Source: Candidatus Thorarchaeota archaeon SMTZ1-45
GTDB lineage: Archaea; Asgardarchaeota; Thorarchaeia; Thorarchaeales; Thorarchaeaceae
Direction: 5' to 3'
DNA length: 64,000 nucleotides
Assembly: GCA_001563335.1 (NCBI GenBank)
Contig: LRSL01000081.1
Coordinates: forward strand, 1 to 64,000
Each line of letters opens with the position of its first letter. The first letter of the stretch is position 1. This document shows positions 10,789 to 20,222 of this stretch, piece by piece. A program made the translations under genes and the position numbers. The notes under the pieces are model-generated. The model did no database searches. It was not told the DNA's origin and saw only the letters and a list, made by a program, of their open reading frames with translations.

Positions 10789-13710
10789 GTGACCAAGAAA
10801 AAAGAAAAGAAAATCCTCAAGGGCAATCCGCTCTGGTCAATTGGTTACGCGATTACCTCAATCAAGACCTACAAGGCTCGTAATATGGGCATCGCACTTG
10901 TCCTAGCAATCAGTGTGGCAATCCCTACAACTGTGTTTGCTTGGACAAACACTGGTTCACGTCTAGCTGTTGAATCTTATTTTGATGAGAATGCATACCA
11001 GTTTAGTGTTCAGAATGCTCCAGGAGAGTATGACTACTCACATCTATTCGATGCTCAACAGCTTATAATGTCCAGTCCATATGCTGAATATGCGCATATA
11101 ACGCCTAGCACCGTGGGAATACTGAGAATGGATGGTGTCACACCTGAGTGGGACGCTTACGGTGTAAATTGGCCCAACTATGAATATGGTGTCAAGGACT
11201 GTCGTGTCATTGTGGTCAATAATGAGATACTTGATGTCTGGTCCAATGAATTGGCCATCAGAGGAAATTCAACACTACAACTTGGTGAAATAATGGTATC
11301 TCAACGATTCATTGATCTAGCCGAAGAAATGATGAGTAGAACTCTTAATGTTAGTGTTGATTTCGACATCGGATCTGAGATAAGCATCGATATTCTTCGC
11401 ACATTTTATTATCCTGCAGAAGGAATGCCATTTGATCCACTCCTTCTCAATCGCTTAATTGTTCGAAATCTCACAATTGCAGGAGTCTACGAATTCACAC
11501 GTCCCTCTGTAATTGTTGGGTCCTTTGCGTCTATAAATAGAGGAAACTACATTGTAAGCAGTGCAACCAGTGTTTTGGGAATTACTGATTCGATATTAAT
11601 CTTAGAAGACGAGATTGGGGCGGAATCTGTTCAAACCATCACAAACCAGGGCTTCTTCTCACCAGTTGAATTTGTTCGTGGTTCAGTTACTGGTCTTGTC
11701 CAAAGTGGTGTGACTTTAGCTGCTCAAAACCTACATAATCTGAAGGTACAGATACAAGAAAGTGATGCTCTTCTCTCTGTCTATGGCTTGGAGAATATTG
11801 AGAGTCTCCAGATTCATATTTCCACATATTTGGCTAGTCAGGTACTAATCATTCTAGCAATACCCATAATCATAATGAGCCTATTGTTGACCATCTTTAC
11901 ATCAGAAACTTCTGTAGCTCAAAGAAAAGGTGAAATTAGCGCACTCAGAGCAAAAGGTGCCTCCTTCAACCAGATATTTTCTGCAATTATTTGGGAGTCT
12001 TTAATCCTATCACTTCTGGGTTTCTTAGTTGGAATTGGCTCATCCATTATAGCAGCTCCATTAATGGGATCTTCAACTGGCTTATTATCATTCAATCCGA
12101 TCTTATACAACATTTTCCTGACAAAATTGATCATTCCTCCCCAAGCTCTTGCTCTGGCTGCTACAATTGCATTGTTTCTCCCTGCAGCATACTTACTTCA
12201 TGTTGCTAGAAGAATTGATGTGGCCGAGATTGGACAACCAACCACGCGGTTGGCATATGAGATTCCAGAGGAGGTTAATATCTGGTACTATGTTCTAGGG
12301 CTTGGTGGTGCACTATCTGTTCTTCTCGTAGTCCCTGTTCTCTTCAATCCAGTTGGGCAGACTGCATTTATTGAGATTCTCATTGCTACCGCGTTACTCT
12401 TCATTGCATCATATCTCGGATCCAGAGCTATGAGACTGGTCACAGCTAGAGTTTCTGAAAGAATGCATTGGTTGTTGGGAGAGAAGAAATTGTATCTCAC
12501 ACAGAGCCTACGAAGAAGGAAAGGTCAGTTCATTCCTCTATTGGTAATATTGACATTGACATTAACAAGCACAACAATGATGCTTATCCAAACAGCTAGT
12601 TTCGAGGATACACTTCAGAATGAAGCAGTCTATGCTTTGGGATGTGATGTTCGTATAGAACTTCCTGATCAGGTCTTGAATTGGACCGACACGATTGAGG
12701 GATATAGCGGAGTTGTTTCATCAACTCCTGTTCTAGAATCGCTGTCATATGTGGGAACTGATGCATTCTATCTTGAGGGATTAGATATAGACGCATATAG
12801 CGAGATGGGATCATTCACACCATCTAGTTTCGTAGGTAGTTCTCCAGAAGCTGTTTTGGGTGCACTAAGCACTACAACGAATGGCATCATTATTAGTACG
12901 TACCACCAGGACCTCTGGAATGTTTCTGTTGGTGATCTATTGACAGTCAGCGTCAATTCAGTAAGTGGTAGGAATGAGTCAGAGTTTGTAATAATTGGAG
13001 CAATGAAGAGTGCTCCTGGTTTTGGAATGGCTTCAACCCGGGATCTTCAAGGTGTCCCATTTGGAGCATATTTTGAGTTCCAACCTGGCCGTGGAGGATT
13101 TGCGCTAGTTAACATCGATTACCTCAAGTCGGTTACTGGATATACCACATCAGAAGTTTTCTTTGTTGAAACAACCTCGTTATCTGATGCAGCTGAACTA
13201 ATCGAGTATGCTACAACGATTCCTTACTCAACAGTCTACACAATAGACACCTTGGAGCTTGGTTCAAACACAGTCACAGGACTTTTCTTAGCTGGTATTG
13301 AGGGGCTTACTATGATTAACTTCATCATGTGTGCAAGTATGGCAATCGCATCAATTGCACTTTTCTTAGGCTCCGCAGTAATCGAAAGAGAACCTGAATA
13401 TGCATTGTTCCGTGCAATCGGAGGTACCAAGAAACAGGTGGTCTCATTGGTGTTTGGTGAGTTCGCAGGAAGTGTGCTTGCTGCTGTACTCACAAGCCTT
13501 GGTCTTGGAATATTGTTTGGCTACACGATGACTTTGCTAACCTTTGGAATATCATCTGTATGGCCAATATTACCAAAGATCCTAACATATCCACTCTTTG
13601 TCATGTTTGCTACAGTGGCATTGGAGTGCGTTGTGATGATCGTGACATGTTACTTTCCAGCTAGAAGGGCTGGCAACACAAATCCAGCTGATGTATTGAG
13701 AAATATGTGA
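10789..13710 (+). CDS. FtsX-like permease, paralog of the preceding gene
   Basis: 973 aa; YALFRAIGGTKKQVVSLVFGEF...FPARRAGNTNPADVLRNM. Confidence 0.9.
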   Translation: MTKKKEKKILKGNPLWSIGYAITSIKTYKARNMGIALVLAISVAIPTTVFAWTNTGSRLAVESYFDENAYQFSVQNAPGEYDYSHLFDAQQLIMSSPYAEYAHITPSTVGILRMDGVTPEWDAYGVNWPNYEYGVKDCRVIVVNNEILDVWSNELAIRGNSTLQLGEIMVSQRFIDLAEEMMSRTLNVSVDFDIGSEISIDILRTFYYPAEGMPFDPLLLNRLIVRNLTIAGVYEFTRPSVIVGSFASINRGNYIVSSATSVLGITDSILILEDEIGAESVQTITNQGFFSPVEFVRGSVTGLVQSGVTLAAQNLHNLKVQIQESDALLSVYGLENIESLQIHISTYLASQVLIILAIPIIIMSLLLTIFTSETSVAQRKGEISALRAKGASFNQIFSAIIWESLILSLLGFLVGIGSSIIAAPLMGSSTGLLSFNPILYNIFLTKLIIPPQALALAATIALFLPAAYLLHVARRIDVAEIGQPTTRLAYEIPEEVNIWYYVLGLGGALSVLLVVPVLFNPVGQTAFIEILIATALLFIASYLGSRAMRLVTARVSERMHWLLGEKKLYLTQSLRRRKGQFIPLLVILTLTLTSTTMMLIQTASFEDTLQNEAVYALGCDVRIELPDQVLNWTDTIEGYSGVVSSTPVLESLSYVGTDAFYLEGLDIDAYSEMGSFTPSSFVGSSPEAVLGALSTTTNGIIISTYHQDLWNVSVGDLLTVSVNSVSGRNESEFVIIGAMKSAPGFGMASTRDLQGVPFGAYFEFQPGRGGFALVNIDYLKSVTGYTTSEVFFVETTSLSDAAELIEYATTIPYSTVYTIDTLELGSNTVTGLFLAGIEGLTMINFIMCASMAIASIALFLGSAVIEREPEYALFRAIGGTKKQVVSLVFGEFAGSVLAAVLTSLGLGILFGYTMTLLTFGISSVWPILPKILTYPLFVMFATVALECVVMIVTCYFPARRAGNTNPADVLRNM

Positions 13711-13720
13711 GGTAGAAAAA

Positions 13721-14752
13721 ATGCAAACAACGATTGAAACCGAGGAAAAACTTGACATTTACAGTGACCTACCAGATGATGTAGTTGTCAGTGTCAATGA
13801 CTGCTATAAGATATACAAGGCACAAGAATTGGAGGTCGTGGCACTCAGTGGTGTTTCTCTTCAAATTCTTGAGGGTAAAATAATGGCTGTTGTGGGTCCC
13901 AGTGGATCTGGCAAGACCACCCTCATCAACGTTATAGGCGGCATCACAAAGGCTACAGTTGGCAAAGTCTATTGGGCGAATCTAAAGACTGACATTACAA
14001 AACTGAGTGAAAAGGTGCTTACTGAAGCGAGGCGTAATTTTATTGGATTCCATTTTCAATTGAACAACCTACTACCTCATCTCAACGCTTGGCAAAACAT
14101 AGAGCTTGCTGCTAGGATTGCTGGAGTACCTCGACAAGTTCGAAAGGATCGAGTTGATAGACTCATCAAACTTGTTGGTCTTGAAGAACGTAGGCGTAAC
14201 AAAGCCACAACCCTAAGTGGAGGTGAGAAATCACGAGTAGCAATTGCCAGTGCTCTTGTGAACCTCATTGACACTGAAGGAAAGGGACTAGTCTTATGCG
14301 ATGAGCCTACTGGCGACCTGGATCCCGAGACCGGTGAACGAATACTTGACCTGTTTCAGGAGTTGAACGAGACCATTGGTACATCATTCTTTATCGTCAC
14401 ACATAGCCAACAAGTAGCGTCCAAGGCAGATGTGACTGTTGAGCTCCGTGATGGAGTTATCTCTGGGTTCCACCAAACAGGCATCGATCTTGACATGTTA
14501 GACACAACAAGAATCGTGCGTTTAGATGACAAGCACAGGTTGCCTATGCCCACTGATTTGCTGGACCTTGCAGGTAGTCCAAAGGAATTCAAGCTTAGCT
14601 ACACTGACAATAGGTTCGTTCTTGAACCTCAGACTGGTGAAGTAGTAGATCAGATGAGAGAGAAGAGAGCAAGGATCTGTAGAGTCTGTGGCTCGGAGAT
14701 TCCTGGCGGCAAGTTCATCTGCCCGAACTGTGGAAGTCAAGTCACAGTATAG
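13721..14752 (+). CDS. ABC transporter ATP-binding protein with C-terminal zinc ribbon
   Basis: GPSGSGKTTLINVIGG, LSGGEKSRVAIASAL, CDEPTGDLD; C-terminus CRVCGSEIPGGKFICPNCGSQ. Confidence 0.93.
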   Translation: MQTTIETEEKLDIYSDLPDDVVVSVNDCYKIYKAQELEVVALSGVSLQILEGKIMAVVGPSGSGKTTLINVIGGITKATVGKVYWANLKTDITKLSEKVLTEARRNFIGFHFQLNNLLPHLNAWQNIELAARIAGVPRQVRKDRVDRLIKLVGLEERRRNKATTLSGGEKSRVAIASALVNLIDTEGKGLVLCDEPTGDLDPETGERILDLFQELNETIGTSFFIVTHSQQVASKADVTVELRDGVISGFHQTGIDLDMLDTTRIVRLDDKHRLPMPTDLLDLAGSPKEFKLSYTDNRFVLEPQTGEVVDQMREKRARICRVCGSEIPGGKFICPNCGSQVTV

Positions 14753-14760
14753 ACTAGAAT

Positions 14761-15285
14761 CTAGTGACGGCTCGCTTCTGGCGAGTCCCGTTTCTTGAAC
14801 AAAGAAACTAGCTGTTCAATACATATCCAATTGTCCATATATTTACGAATCATTCGGCGCTCTCGCTTCAGGCTCTTGACACCACTTATCTCAAGCTCCT
14901 TCTGGATGAACCTGTGGATCTCCTTCCCTTTTTTATCAAAATCAGTAAGAATAAGGACCTGTCCATCTTTTCCTACCATAGCCTCTATCTTCTCAATCAA
15001 TCTGTGTCTAGGCAGTCTTGTCTGAGTCTTGATTATTGGTGCTTGGAGACCCAGATTTCTGAGAACAGTGGCATCGTGCTTTCCTTCCACGATGACGATT
15101 AAATTCGGATACTTTGAATCAAGAGTCTGGATGGTTTCAATTAGCATCCTCTCATTTTCAGTAAGTCTTCTAGTTTGTCTATATTCGATAGCTGCGATTC
15201 TTGCAATGTCCGCTTTTCCACGTAATGTATCATCATTCTCTTCGTTCAAAAAGTGCACCAGACTTAGTTTATGGTGATATTGCAA
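14761..15285 (-). CDS. TOPRIM-domain protein
   Basis: LIVIVEGKHDATVLRNLG and VLILTDFDKKGKEI TOPRIM motifs. Confidence 0.82.
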   Translation of the reverse strand: MQYHHKLSLVHFLNEENDDTLRGKADIARIAAIEYRQTRRLTENERMLIETIQTLDSKYPNLIVIVEGKHDATVLRNLGLQAPIIKTQTRLPRHRLIEKIEAMVGKDGQVLILTDFDKKGKEIHRFIQKELEISGVKSLKRERRMIRKYMDNWICIEQLVSLFKKRDSPEASRH

Positions 15286-16318
15286 CCTTCATGGTTTTTC
15301 CTTCACTCATCAGTTCCAATGCTTCATTGATCTTTTCTAGTGGCATCTCATGTGATATCAGAAGGTCAGGATTGATATCTCCTGCAATGATGAGTTTTAG
15401 TGCTTGTTCAACATGTCTTGGCTTCAAGTGAAATACTCCTTTTACCGTCAATTGACCATAATGAAATCTCTCGGTGTCTAGCTCAAACTTTGTGCCAGCG
15501 GCTGCACCACCAAAGAGAACTGTAGTTCCTGCATCTCGTGTCATATCTACTGCTTGCTCCCATGTCTTTGGTATTCCTACTGCTTCAATTACGACATCAG
15601 CACCGAAACCAGCGGTTTCTTCTCTAACACGTTCCACTGGATTCTCCTTCGACGGGTCAATAACGATGTCTGCACCAGCCTTCTTTGCTATATCTCTCCT
15701 TAGTTCTGCAAGGTCTGTGGCTATTACTTTTGAAGCACCATTCTTCTGCGCCAACATAATCAACATTTGTCCGATGGGTCCTGCTCCAATTACTACCACT
15801 GTGTCTCCAAGTCGTATATTTGACTCCTCAACACCATGGACAACACATGCCAATGGTTCTGTGAGCGCTGCATTTCTGAAAGGAATCGATTCTGGAATCT
15901 GATGTGTGTTCCACTTAACAACTGGAGCAGGCACACGAATATACTCTGCAAAAGCGCCGTTCACCAGACTGTCTTTTAGTTTTGCACATAGGTTAGGCAT
16001 GTGCCTTTTGCAAAAGAAGCAATCGCCGCAGGGAGCTGAATTTGTTGCAACTACTCTCATTCCTTCTTCAAAATCCTTCACTCCCACTCCTACTTCCTCT
16101 ATGGTTCCAGCATATTCGTGACCGAAGAGTGCCGGAGTCTGCTTAATCAGGATTGGATGCCCTCTTTTGTAAGTCTTGACATCAGTCCCGCATGTTAAGG
16201 CGGTGCCAACCTTTACTAGGAGTTCTCCTGGACCAATCTCAGGAATATCGGTTTCCTCGTATCGAACATCACCGATACCATAGTACATTGCAGCTTTCAT
16301 CTTTCGAGGCATGAGCAA
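15269..16318 (-). CDS. Zinc-dependent medium-chain alcohol dehydrogenase
   Basis: GHEYAGTIEEVG, CGDCFFCKRHMPNLC structural Zn site, VVVIGAGPIGQM Rossmann motif. Confidence 0.93.
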   Translation of the reverse strand: MLMPRKMKAAMYYGIGDVRYEETDIPEIGPGELLVKVGTALTCGTDVKTYKRGHPILIKQTPALFGHEYAGTIEEVGVGVKDFEEGMRVVATNSAPCGDCFFCKRHMPNLCAKLKDSLVNGAFAEYIRVPAPVVKWNTHQIPESIPFRNAALTEPLACVVHGVEESNIRLGDTVVVIGAGPIGQMLIMLAQKNGASKVIATDLAELRRDIAKKAGADIVIDPSKENPVERVREETAGFGADVVIEAVGIPKTWEQAVDMTRDAGTTVLFGGAAAGTKFELDTERFHYGQLTVKGVFHLKPRHVEQALKLIIAGDINPDLLISHEMPLEKINEALELMSEGKTMKVAISP

Positions 16319-16375
16319 ATTCCCTGAGCACTCACTCTCTGCCTGTTTAAATCACTTCCTGACTGTCAAACCGTA

Positions 16376-16873
16376 ATGCTTAATCACACTTCACCTCAGC
16401 GAGAGAGTGAGTGGATTCTCGTGCCTATTAAGTCAAAATATCCTGATCTTATGGAGTATCATGCTGAAAGCGTCTGGGATGGAAGGACAGGAGGTACCAT
16501 CACAGCGAGCGATGAATATCAGATTGTTTACGACACTCCAAAGACTTATGCTGGACACAGCGAGGGAATTTGTCCAGATGAGATTTTTGTGGCTTCTATA
16601 CTTGGCTGCTTGAATAATACATTCCTTGATTTTCAACGTCGATTCGAGATGGAGTTGGTTTCCTTCAGACTAAAAGGGAAAGCAACTGCGAAGTTTGATG
16701 GGGAAGGCTACAGAATTATTGGATTTCGTGTTTCGGGGGAAATCATTGTTGGCGAGAATGAGCTCGAAACTGGCCAACGTTGCATGGAACTGATGGAGAA
16801 GTATTGTCACCTCACGAGAACAATTAAAGACTGCATTCCATTCGAATATGATATATCGGTCCGGGAAGAATAA
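16376..16873 (+). CDS. OsmC family protein
   Basis: FVASILGCLNNTFL and MEKYCHLTRTIKDCIP match the two OsmC cysteine motifs. Confidence 0.85.
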   Translation: MLNHTSPQRESEWILVPIKSKYPDLMEYHAESVWDGRTGGTITASDEYQIVYDTPKTYAGHSEGICPDEIFVASILGCLNNTFLDFQRRFEMELVSFRLKGKATAKFDGEGYRIIGFRVSGEIIVGENELETGQRCMELMEKYCHLTRTIKDCIPFEYDISVREE

Positions 16874-16874
16874 A

Positions 16875-17366
16875 CTAGGACTCCAATTCTTTCATCAACT
16901 GCCTAATTCTATGCATATATGCCTCTATGTTTGTCCACTGCCCTCCCTGAAAGAAAACACTCTTACAATATTCACAAATCCAAAACTCAGTGTAGTGATT
17001 GAATGTCTGACTTCGAACAAGACCTTCGACACGAGATTTCTCACCATTTCTGATATGAGTCAGTTCTCCGTTGCATTTAGTGCATCGTGACTTGGAGGGG
17101 TCTGCTTCAGGACTGATTCCAAATTCTAAGAATACACTTGCCACTTCTTCATCAACAGTTCCTCGAACAAGCATTACCTCGACATCTGCATCCTCTGCAC
17201 GTCGTGAAAGGATTGCATCAGATGTTAGCAAAACTCTGTTCTGCTCGAGTGCAATTCTTAGCAAATCATCATCATGGAGTTTTGAAGAATAAAATGTGTC
17301 ATGCCCAGTGAGTCGAAGCCATGTAGCAAGTTTCCCCAGCATTGCATCCACAATGAATGTCTTCAT
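16875..17366 (-). CDS. Mut7-C RNase domain protein
   Basis: FIVDAMLGKLATWLRLTGHDTFY; LLTSDAILSRRA; zinc ribbon CTKCNGEL...WICEYCKSVFFQGGQW. Confidence 0.9.
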   Translation of the reverse strand: MKTFIVDAMLGKLATWLRLTGHDTFYSSKLHDDDLLRIALEQNRVLLTSDAILSRRAEDADVEVMLVRGTVDEEVASVFLEFGISPEADPSKSRCTKCNGELTHIRNGEKSRVEGLVRSQTFNHYTEFWICEYCKSVFFQGGQWTNIEAYMHRIRQLMKELES

Positions 17367-18268
17367 TAAGTTTCACCAAAGATAATACGAGCGGCATTTT
17401 TCCACATAACTCTCTCAATCTCATCCTCTCGCACTTGTTTGTAACCCTGCTCTAATAACTCAGAAGGAAGTTGGAGTCTGCTAAAGAACTCCACCCATTT
17501 CTTGAGCGTCATTGCATACTCGAAGAGAGGGAAATCGCTCCCAAACATCATCCGGTTTGGGAACACCTTCAAAGTTTTGGCATCTCCAATCATCAGGTAG
17601 ACCTTCAGGGGAACAGTTGATGCAAACACTTGCCATCCTGAAATATCAACTGAAACATTCGGGTTTTTCGATGCAATCATCAAGGTTTCGTCTTGCCATG
17701 GATAGCCTACATGAGCGAGCACTATCTTCAGATCTGGAAAGTCTGCTGCAACTCTATCAACATAAACCGGTCTTGCATATTTCACATGCTTGTGTCTTGG
17801 TGTAAATCCTTGGTGGATAGTGATTGGGATGTCCAAGTCGACACAAAGTTTGTAGTACGGGTCAAACTCCTTTTCATCTGGATAGAACCCATTTGGAGGG
17901 TACATTTTCCACCCTCTACATCCTTTCTCTTTTACTGCACGTTCTAGCTCCTTTAGACCTGCTTCTCCTCGTCTTGGATCAAGTCCTACAAACGAAATTA
18001 TGTTTGCATCATCTCGCACTTCATTAGCATGCCAATCCGTCTTCTCTGTGAGTGAAAGTGGCATCTTCTGATCAAATCCACTATCGACAGGAAGTACAAC
18101 AGCACTCTCCACTCCACTAGTGGTCATTGCTTGGCGTAGAGTGTCAATTGGTGAATCAAGAACTGGTTCAACTCCTAATCTCTCTGCTGCAATACGACGC
18201 GACTCCAAATCTCTCTCACTAATAATATCCCTAGACCATGTGTGAGTATGTGCATCAATGACTTTCAT
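17366..18268 (-). CDS. Amidohydrolase family protein (TIM-barrel metal-dependent hydrolase)
   Basis: VIDAHTHTW, ITIHQGF, LKIVLAHVGYPW, MMFGSDFPLFEY. Confidence 0.9.
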   Translation of the reverse strand: MKVIDAHTHTWSRDIISERDLESRRIAAERLGVEPVLDSPIDTLRQAMTTSGVESAVVLPVDSGFDQKMPLSLTEKTDWHANEVRDDANIISFVGLDPRRGEAGLKELERAVKEKGCRGWKMYPPNGFYPDEKEFDPYYKLCVDLDIPITIHQGFTPRHKHVKYARPVYVDRVAADFPDLKIVLAHVGYPWQDETLMIASKNPNVSVDISGWQVFASTVPLKVYLMIGDAKTLKVFPNRMMFGSDFPLFEYAMTLKKWVEFFSRLQLPSELLEQGYKQVREDEIERVMWKNAARIIFGET

Positions 18269-18279
18269 TCTAACACCTC

Positions 18280-19122
18280 CTATAACTCAGCATGCAATCT
18301 CTGTAAGCTATCAATAACCTCTATTGGTACAGTGACACTTCCAAGGTCTGTGTAATGAACTGTACCATGGTAGTCACTTCCTCCTGTGTGTAGGATATCT
18401 AACCCCTTAATGATCTCTCTCACCTCATCTGATGATCGATGTATTCCCATGGATGTATAATCATAATCCACTTCTATGCCCAAAAGCCCTCCGTTCATCA
18501 GGGTTTCTATTAAAGAGCGAAGGTCTTGAACTTTTACAGTAAGTGGGTGAGCTAGGACAGGAACAGCCCCTGCTGACCTGAGTAAATCAATCGCCTCAAG
18601 TGCCTGCAATCGCTCTTTCCTAACGTATGCAGGTTTGTCATAAGCCAAGTACTTCTGAAATGCCTCATGTGTTGTCTTTACGAATCCTTTCTTGATTAGT
18701 AGTTGCGCAACATGTGGGCGACCAGGGCTTGATACTCCTTCTAGGCTCTCAGAGAGCTCACCCATTGAAACATCAAGTCCTAGCTCATTCAGTTTATGAA
18801 TCATCTTTGGAAGCCTATTGTGTCGTGCTACTCTTAGATACTCCAAACGATCATTGAGTGTCTTAAAGTCAGAAGGCACGAAATAACCCAATATGTGGAC
18901 TTCTTTAGCATCATATTCGGAGCTTATCTCAAGTCCCGGAACTCGAATTAGCTCATCGGATGCATCAGCATCCATGAACTCTTTTACGCCATCAAGCGAA
19001 TCGTGATCTGTAAGTGCGATGCCTCCTAGTTTTATCTCTTCTGCCTTTCTTACTAGTTCTGTGGGCGAATCACTTCCATCAGAAGCTGATGAATGAGTAT
19101 GCAAGTCAGCACGGGCTCTCAC
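18280..19122 (-). CDS. PHP domain phosphoesterase
   Basis: ADLHTHSSASDG, GIALTDHDSLDG, GLEISSEY, VLAHPLTV, TGGSDYHG. Confidence 0.92.
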   Translation of the reverse strand: MRARADLHTHSSASDGSDSPTELVRKAEEIKLGGIALTDHDSLDGVKEFMDADASDELIRVPGLEISSEYDAKEVHILGYFVPSDFKTLNDRLEYLRVARHNRLPKMIHKLNELGLDVSMGELSESLEGVSSPGRPHVAQLLIKKGFVKTTHEAFQKYLAYDKPAYVRKERLQALEAIDLLRSAGAVPVLAHPLTVKVQDLRSLIETLMNGGLLGIEVDYDYTSMGIHRSSDEVREIIKGLDILHTGGSDYHGTVHYTDLGSVTVPIEVIDSLQRLHAEL

Positions 19123-19522
19123 TATGCTCCGCCTCCTGCCTTAGTGTTTCCACAAGCTTTCGGACTTTGTGGCATACTTTTCGTATCTCCTCTCGTGTCA
19201 CAGTAACTCCTGATGGACAGTCCTTATCGATAATGCATTTCCTCCTTCGTGCATCGTATATGATTGGATAATATCTACATCCTTCAGGTCGGTCCTCATA
19301 GATGCGACAAACCTGTGTTTTTGTGTCATAGAAGAAGCAGTTTCCATTGAGATTCCTAAGTTCGCAGAAACCAGCCATCACTCTGACAACGAAATCTTTT
19401 CTATCATAACCCAAGGCTTCAATTCTCTCGACATCTTTTCGAGTCAAGGTCATCTCCGTTTCAGTGCAGCACAGACGAATCTCTTCACAGGATCCATCAT
19501 GATTGCAGACAAAGGGGGTCAA
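19106..19522 (-). CDS. YkgJ-like cysteine cluster protein
   Basis: CFFYDTKTQVCRIYEDRPEGCRYYPI. Confidence 0.8.
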   Translation of the reverse strand: MTPFVCNHDGSCEEIRLCCTETEMTLTRKDVERIEALGYDRKDFVVRVMAGFCELRNLNGNCFFYDTKTQVCRIYEDRPEGCRYYPIIYDARRRKCIIDKDCPSGVTVTREEIRKVCHKVRKLVETLRQEAEHSESPC

Positions 19523-19841
19523 TATGTTTAGTACTCCTAGTGACTCGGTCAGATTGCGGTTTAGTGGGTCATCACGCTGATGAGTTCGTTCACCATCCCT
19601 ACTTCTTCATCATCCCGACAATGAAGAATTAGAGACCTCTAGGCTAAATATACTTTCCAAGAGTGCCATCATCTGGTCCATGATAGACGATGTGAAATAA
19701 GCTGTCCTATGGCTGCTGAATATTGATAGTGCACAATAGGAAAAGATCAATGACTACTCCCAATGTTCTGTTTGAAATCTCTTTTCACTGAAAAGCTTCT
19801 CATGATGGACTATAGATGTGATGAGAAAAAAAGAGGAAGGG

Positions 19842-20222
19842 CTATAGGCCTCTTCGTGCAAGCCGCCGAGATGGTGAGAGTTTCTTTGTTATATCCTCCG
19901 CACTCTCTCCAATAGGGAGTTGCTGAACTGGAAGTTTCTTTCCAGTAATTCGATAATAGGCATGAGCACGAGCTGCATATATGTATGCCATTAGATCATT
20001 TGGTTGAGTAGCTGCACCAAGGAGGAGTGCGCGTCTTTTTCCAAACACATCAAGAAGTCTTTCAATTATCTTCATAGCAGTTCGTTCCTTAGATACACTC
20101 TCAGAACTACAGAAAAGGATTGTTATCGAGTCATACGCACTCAGCCAAAGTGCTAAATACTCACCAAAAGCATCCTCGGTCAGCTCCTCTACAGAGGTTG
20201 ACACTTTCAATGCGTATTGCAA
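19842..20222 (-). CDS. Conserved hypothetical protein
   Basis: 126 aa ORF with TTG start, divergent from ABCE1; no family recognised. Confidence 0.6.
   Translation of the reverse strand: MQYALKVSTSVEELTEDAFGEYLALWLSAYDSITILFCSSESVSKERTAMKIIERLLDVFGKRRALLLGAATQPNDLMAYIYAARAHAYYRITGKKLPVQQLPIGESAEDITKKLSPSRRLARRGL

Noticed and set aside
10254-10826. 190-aa minus-strand ORF overlapping the two FtsX permease genes
   Set aside because: Fully antisense to well-supported coding sequence, no recognisable motifs
14753-14765. Palindrome ACTAGAATCTAGT between convergent genes
   Set aside because: Only 6-bp AT-rich arms including both stop codons; too weak to call a terminator
19523-19841. 319-nt ORF-free gap, considered as ncRNA (C/D-box-like GTGATGA at about 19817)
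   Set aside because: No convincing C/C'/D/D' set or stable structure could be assembled by eye; RNA-seq would be needed
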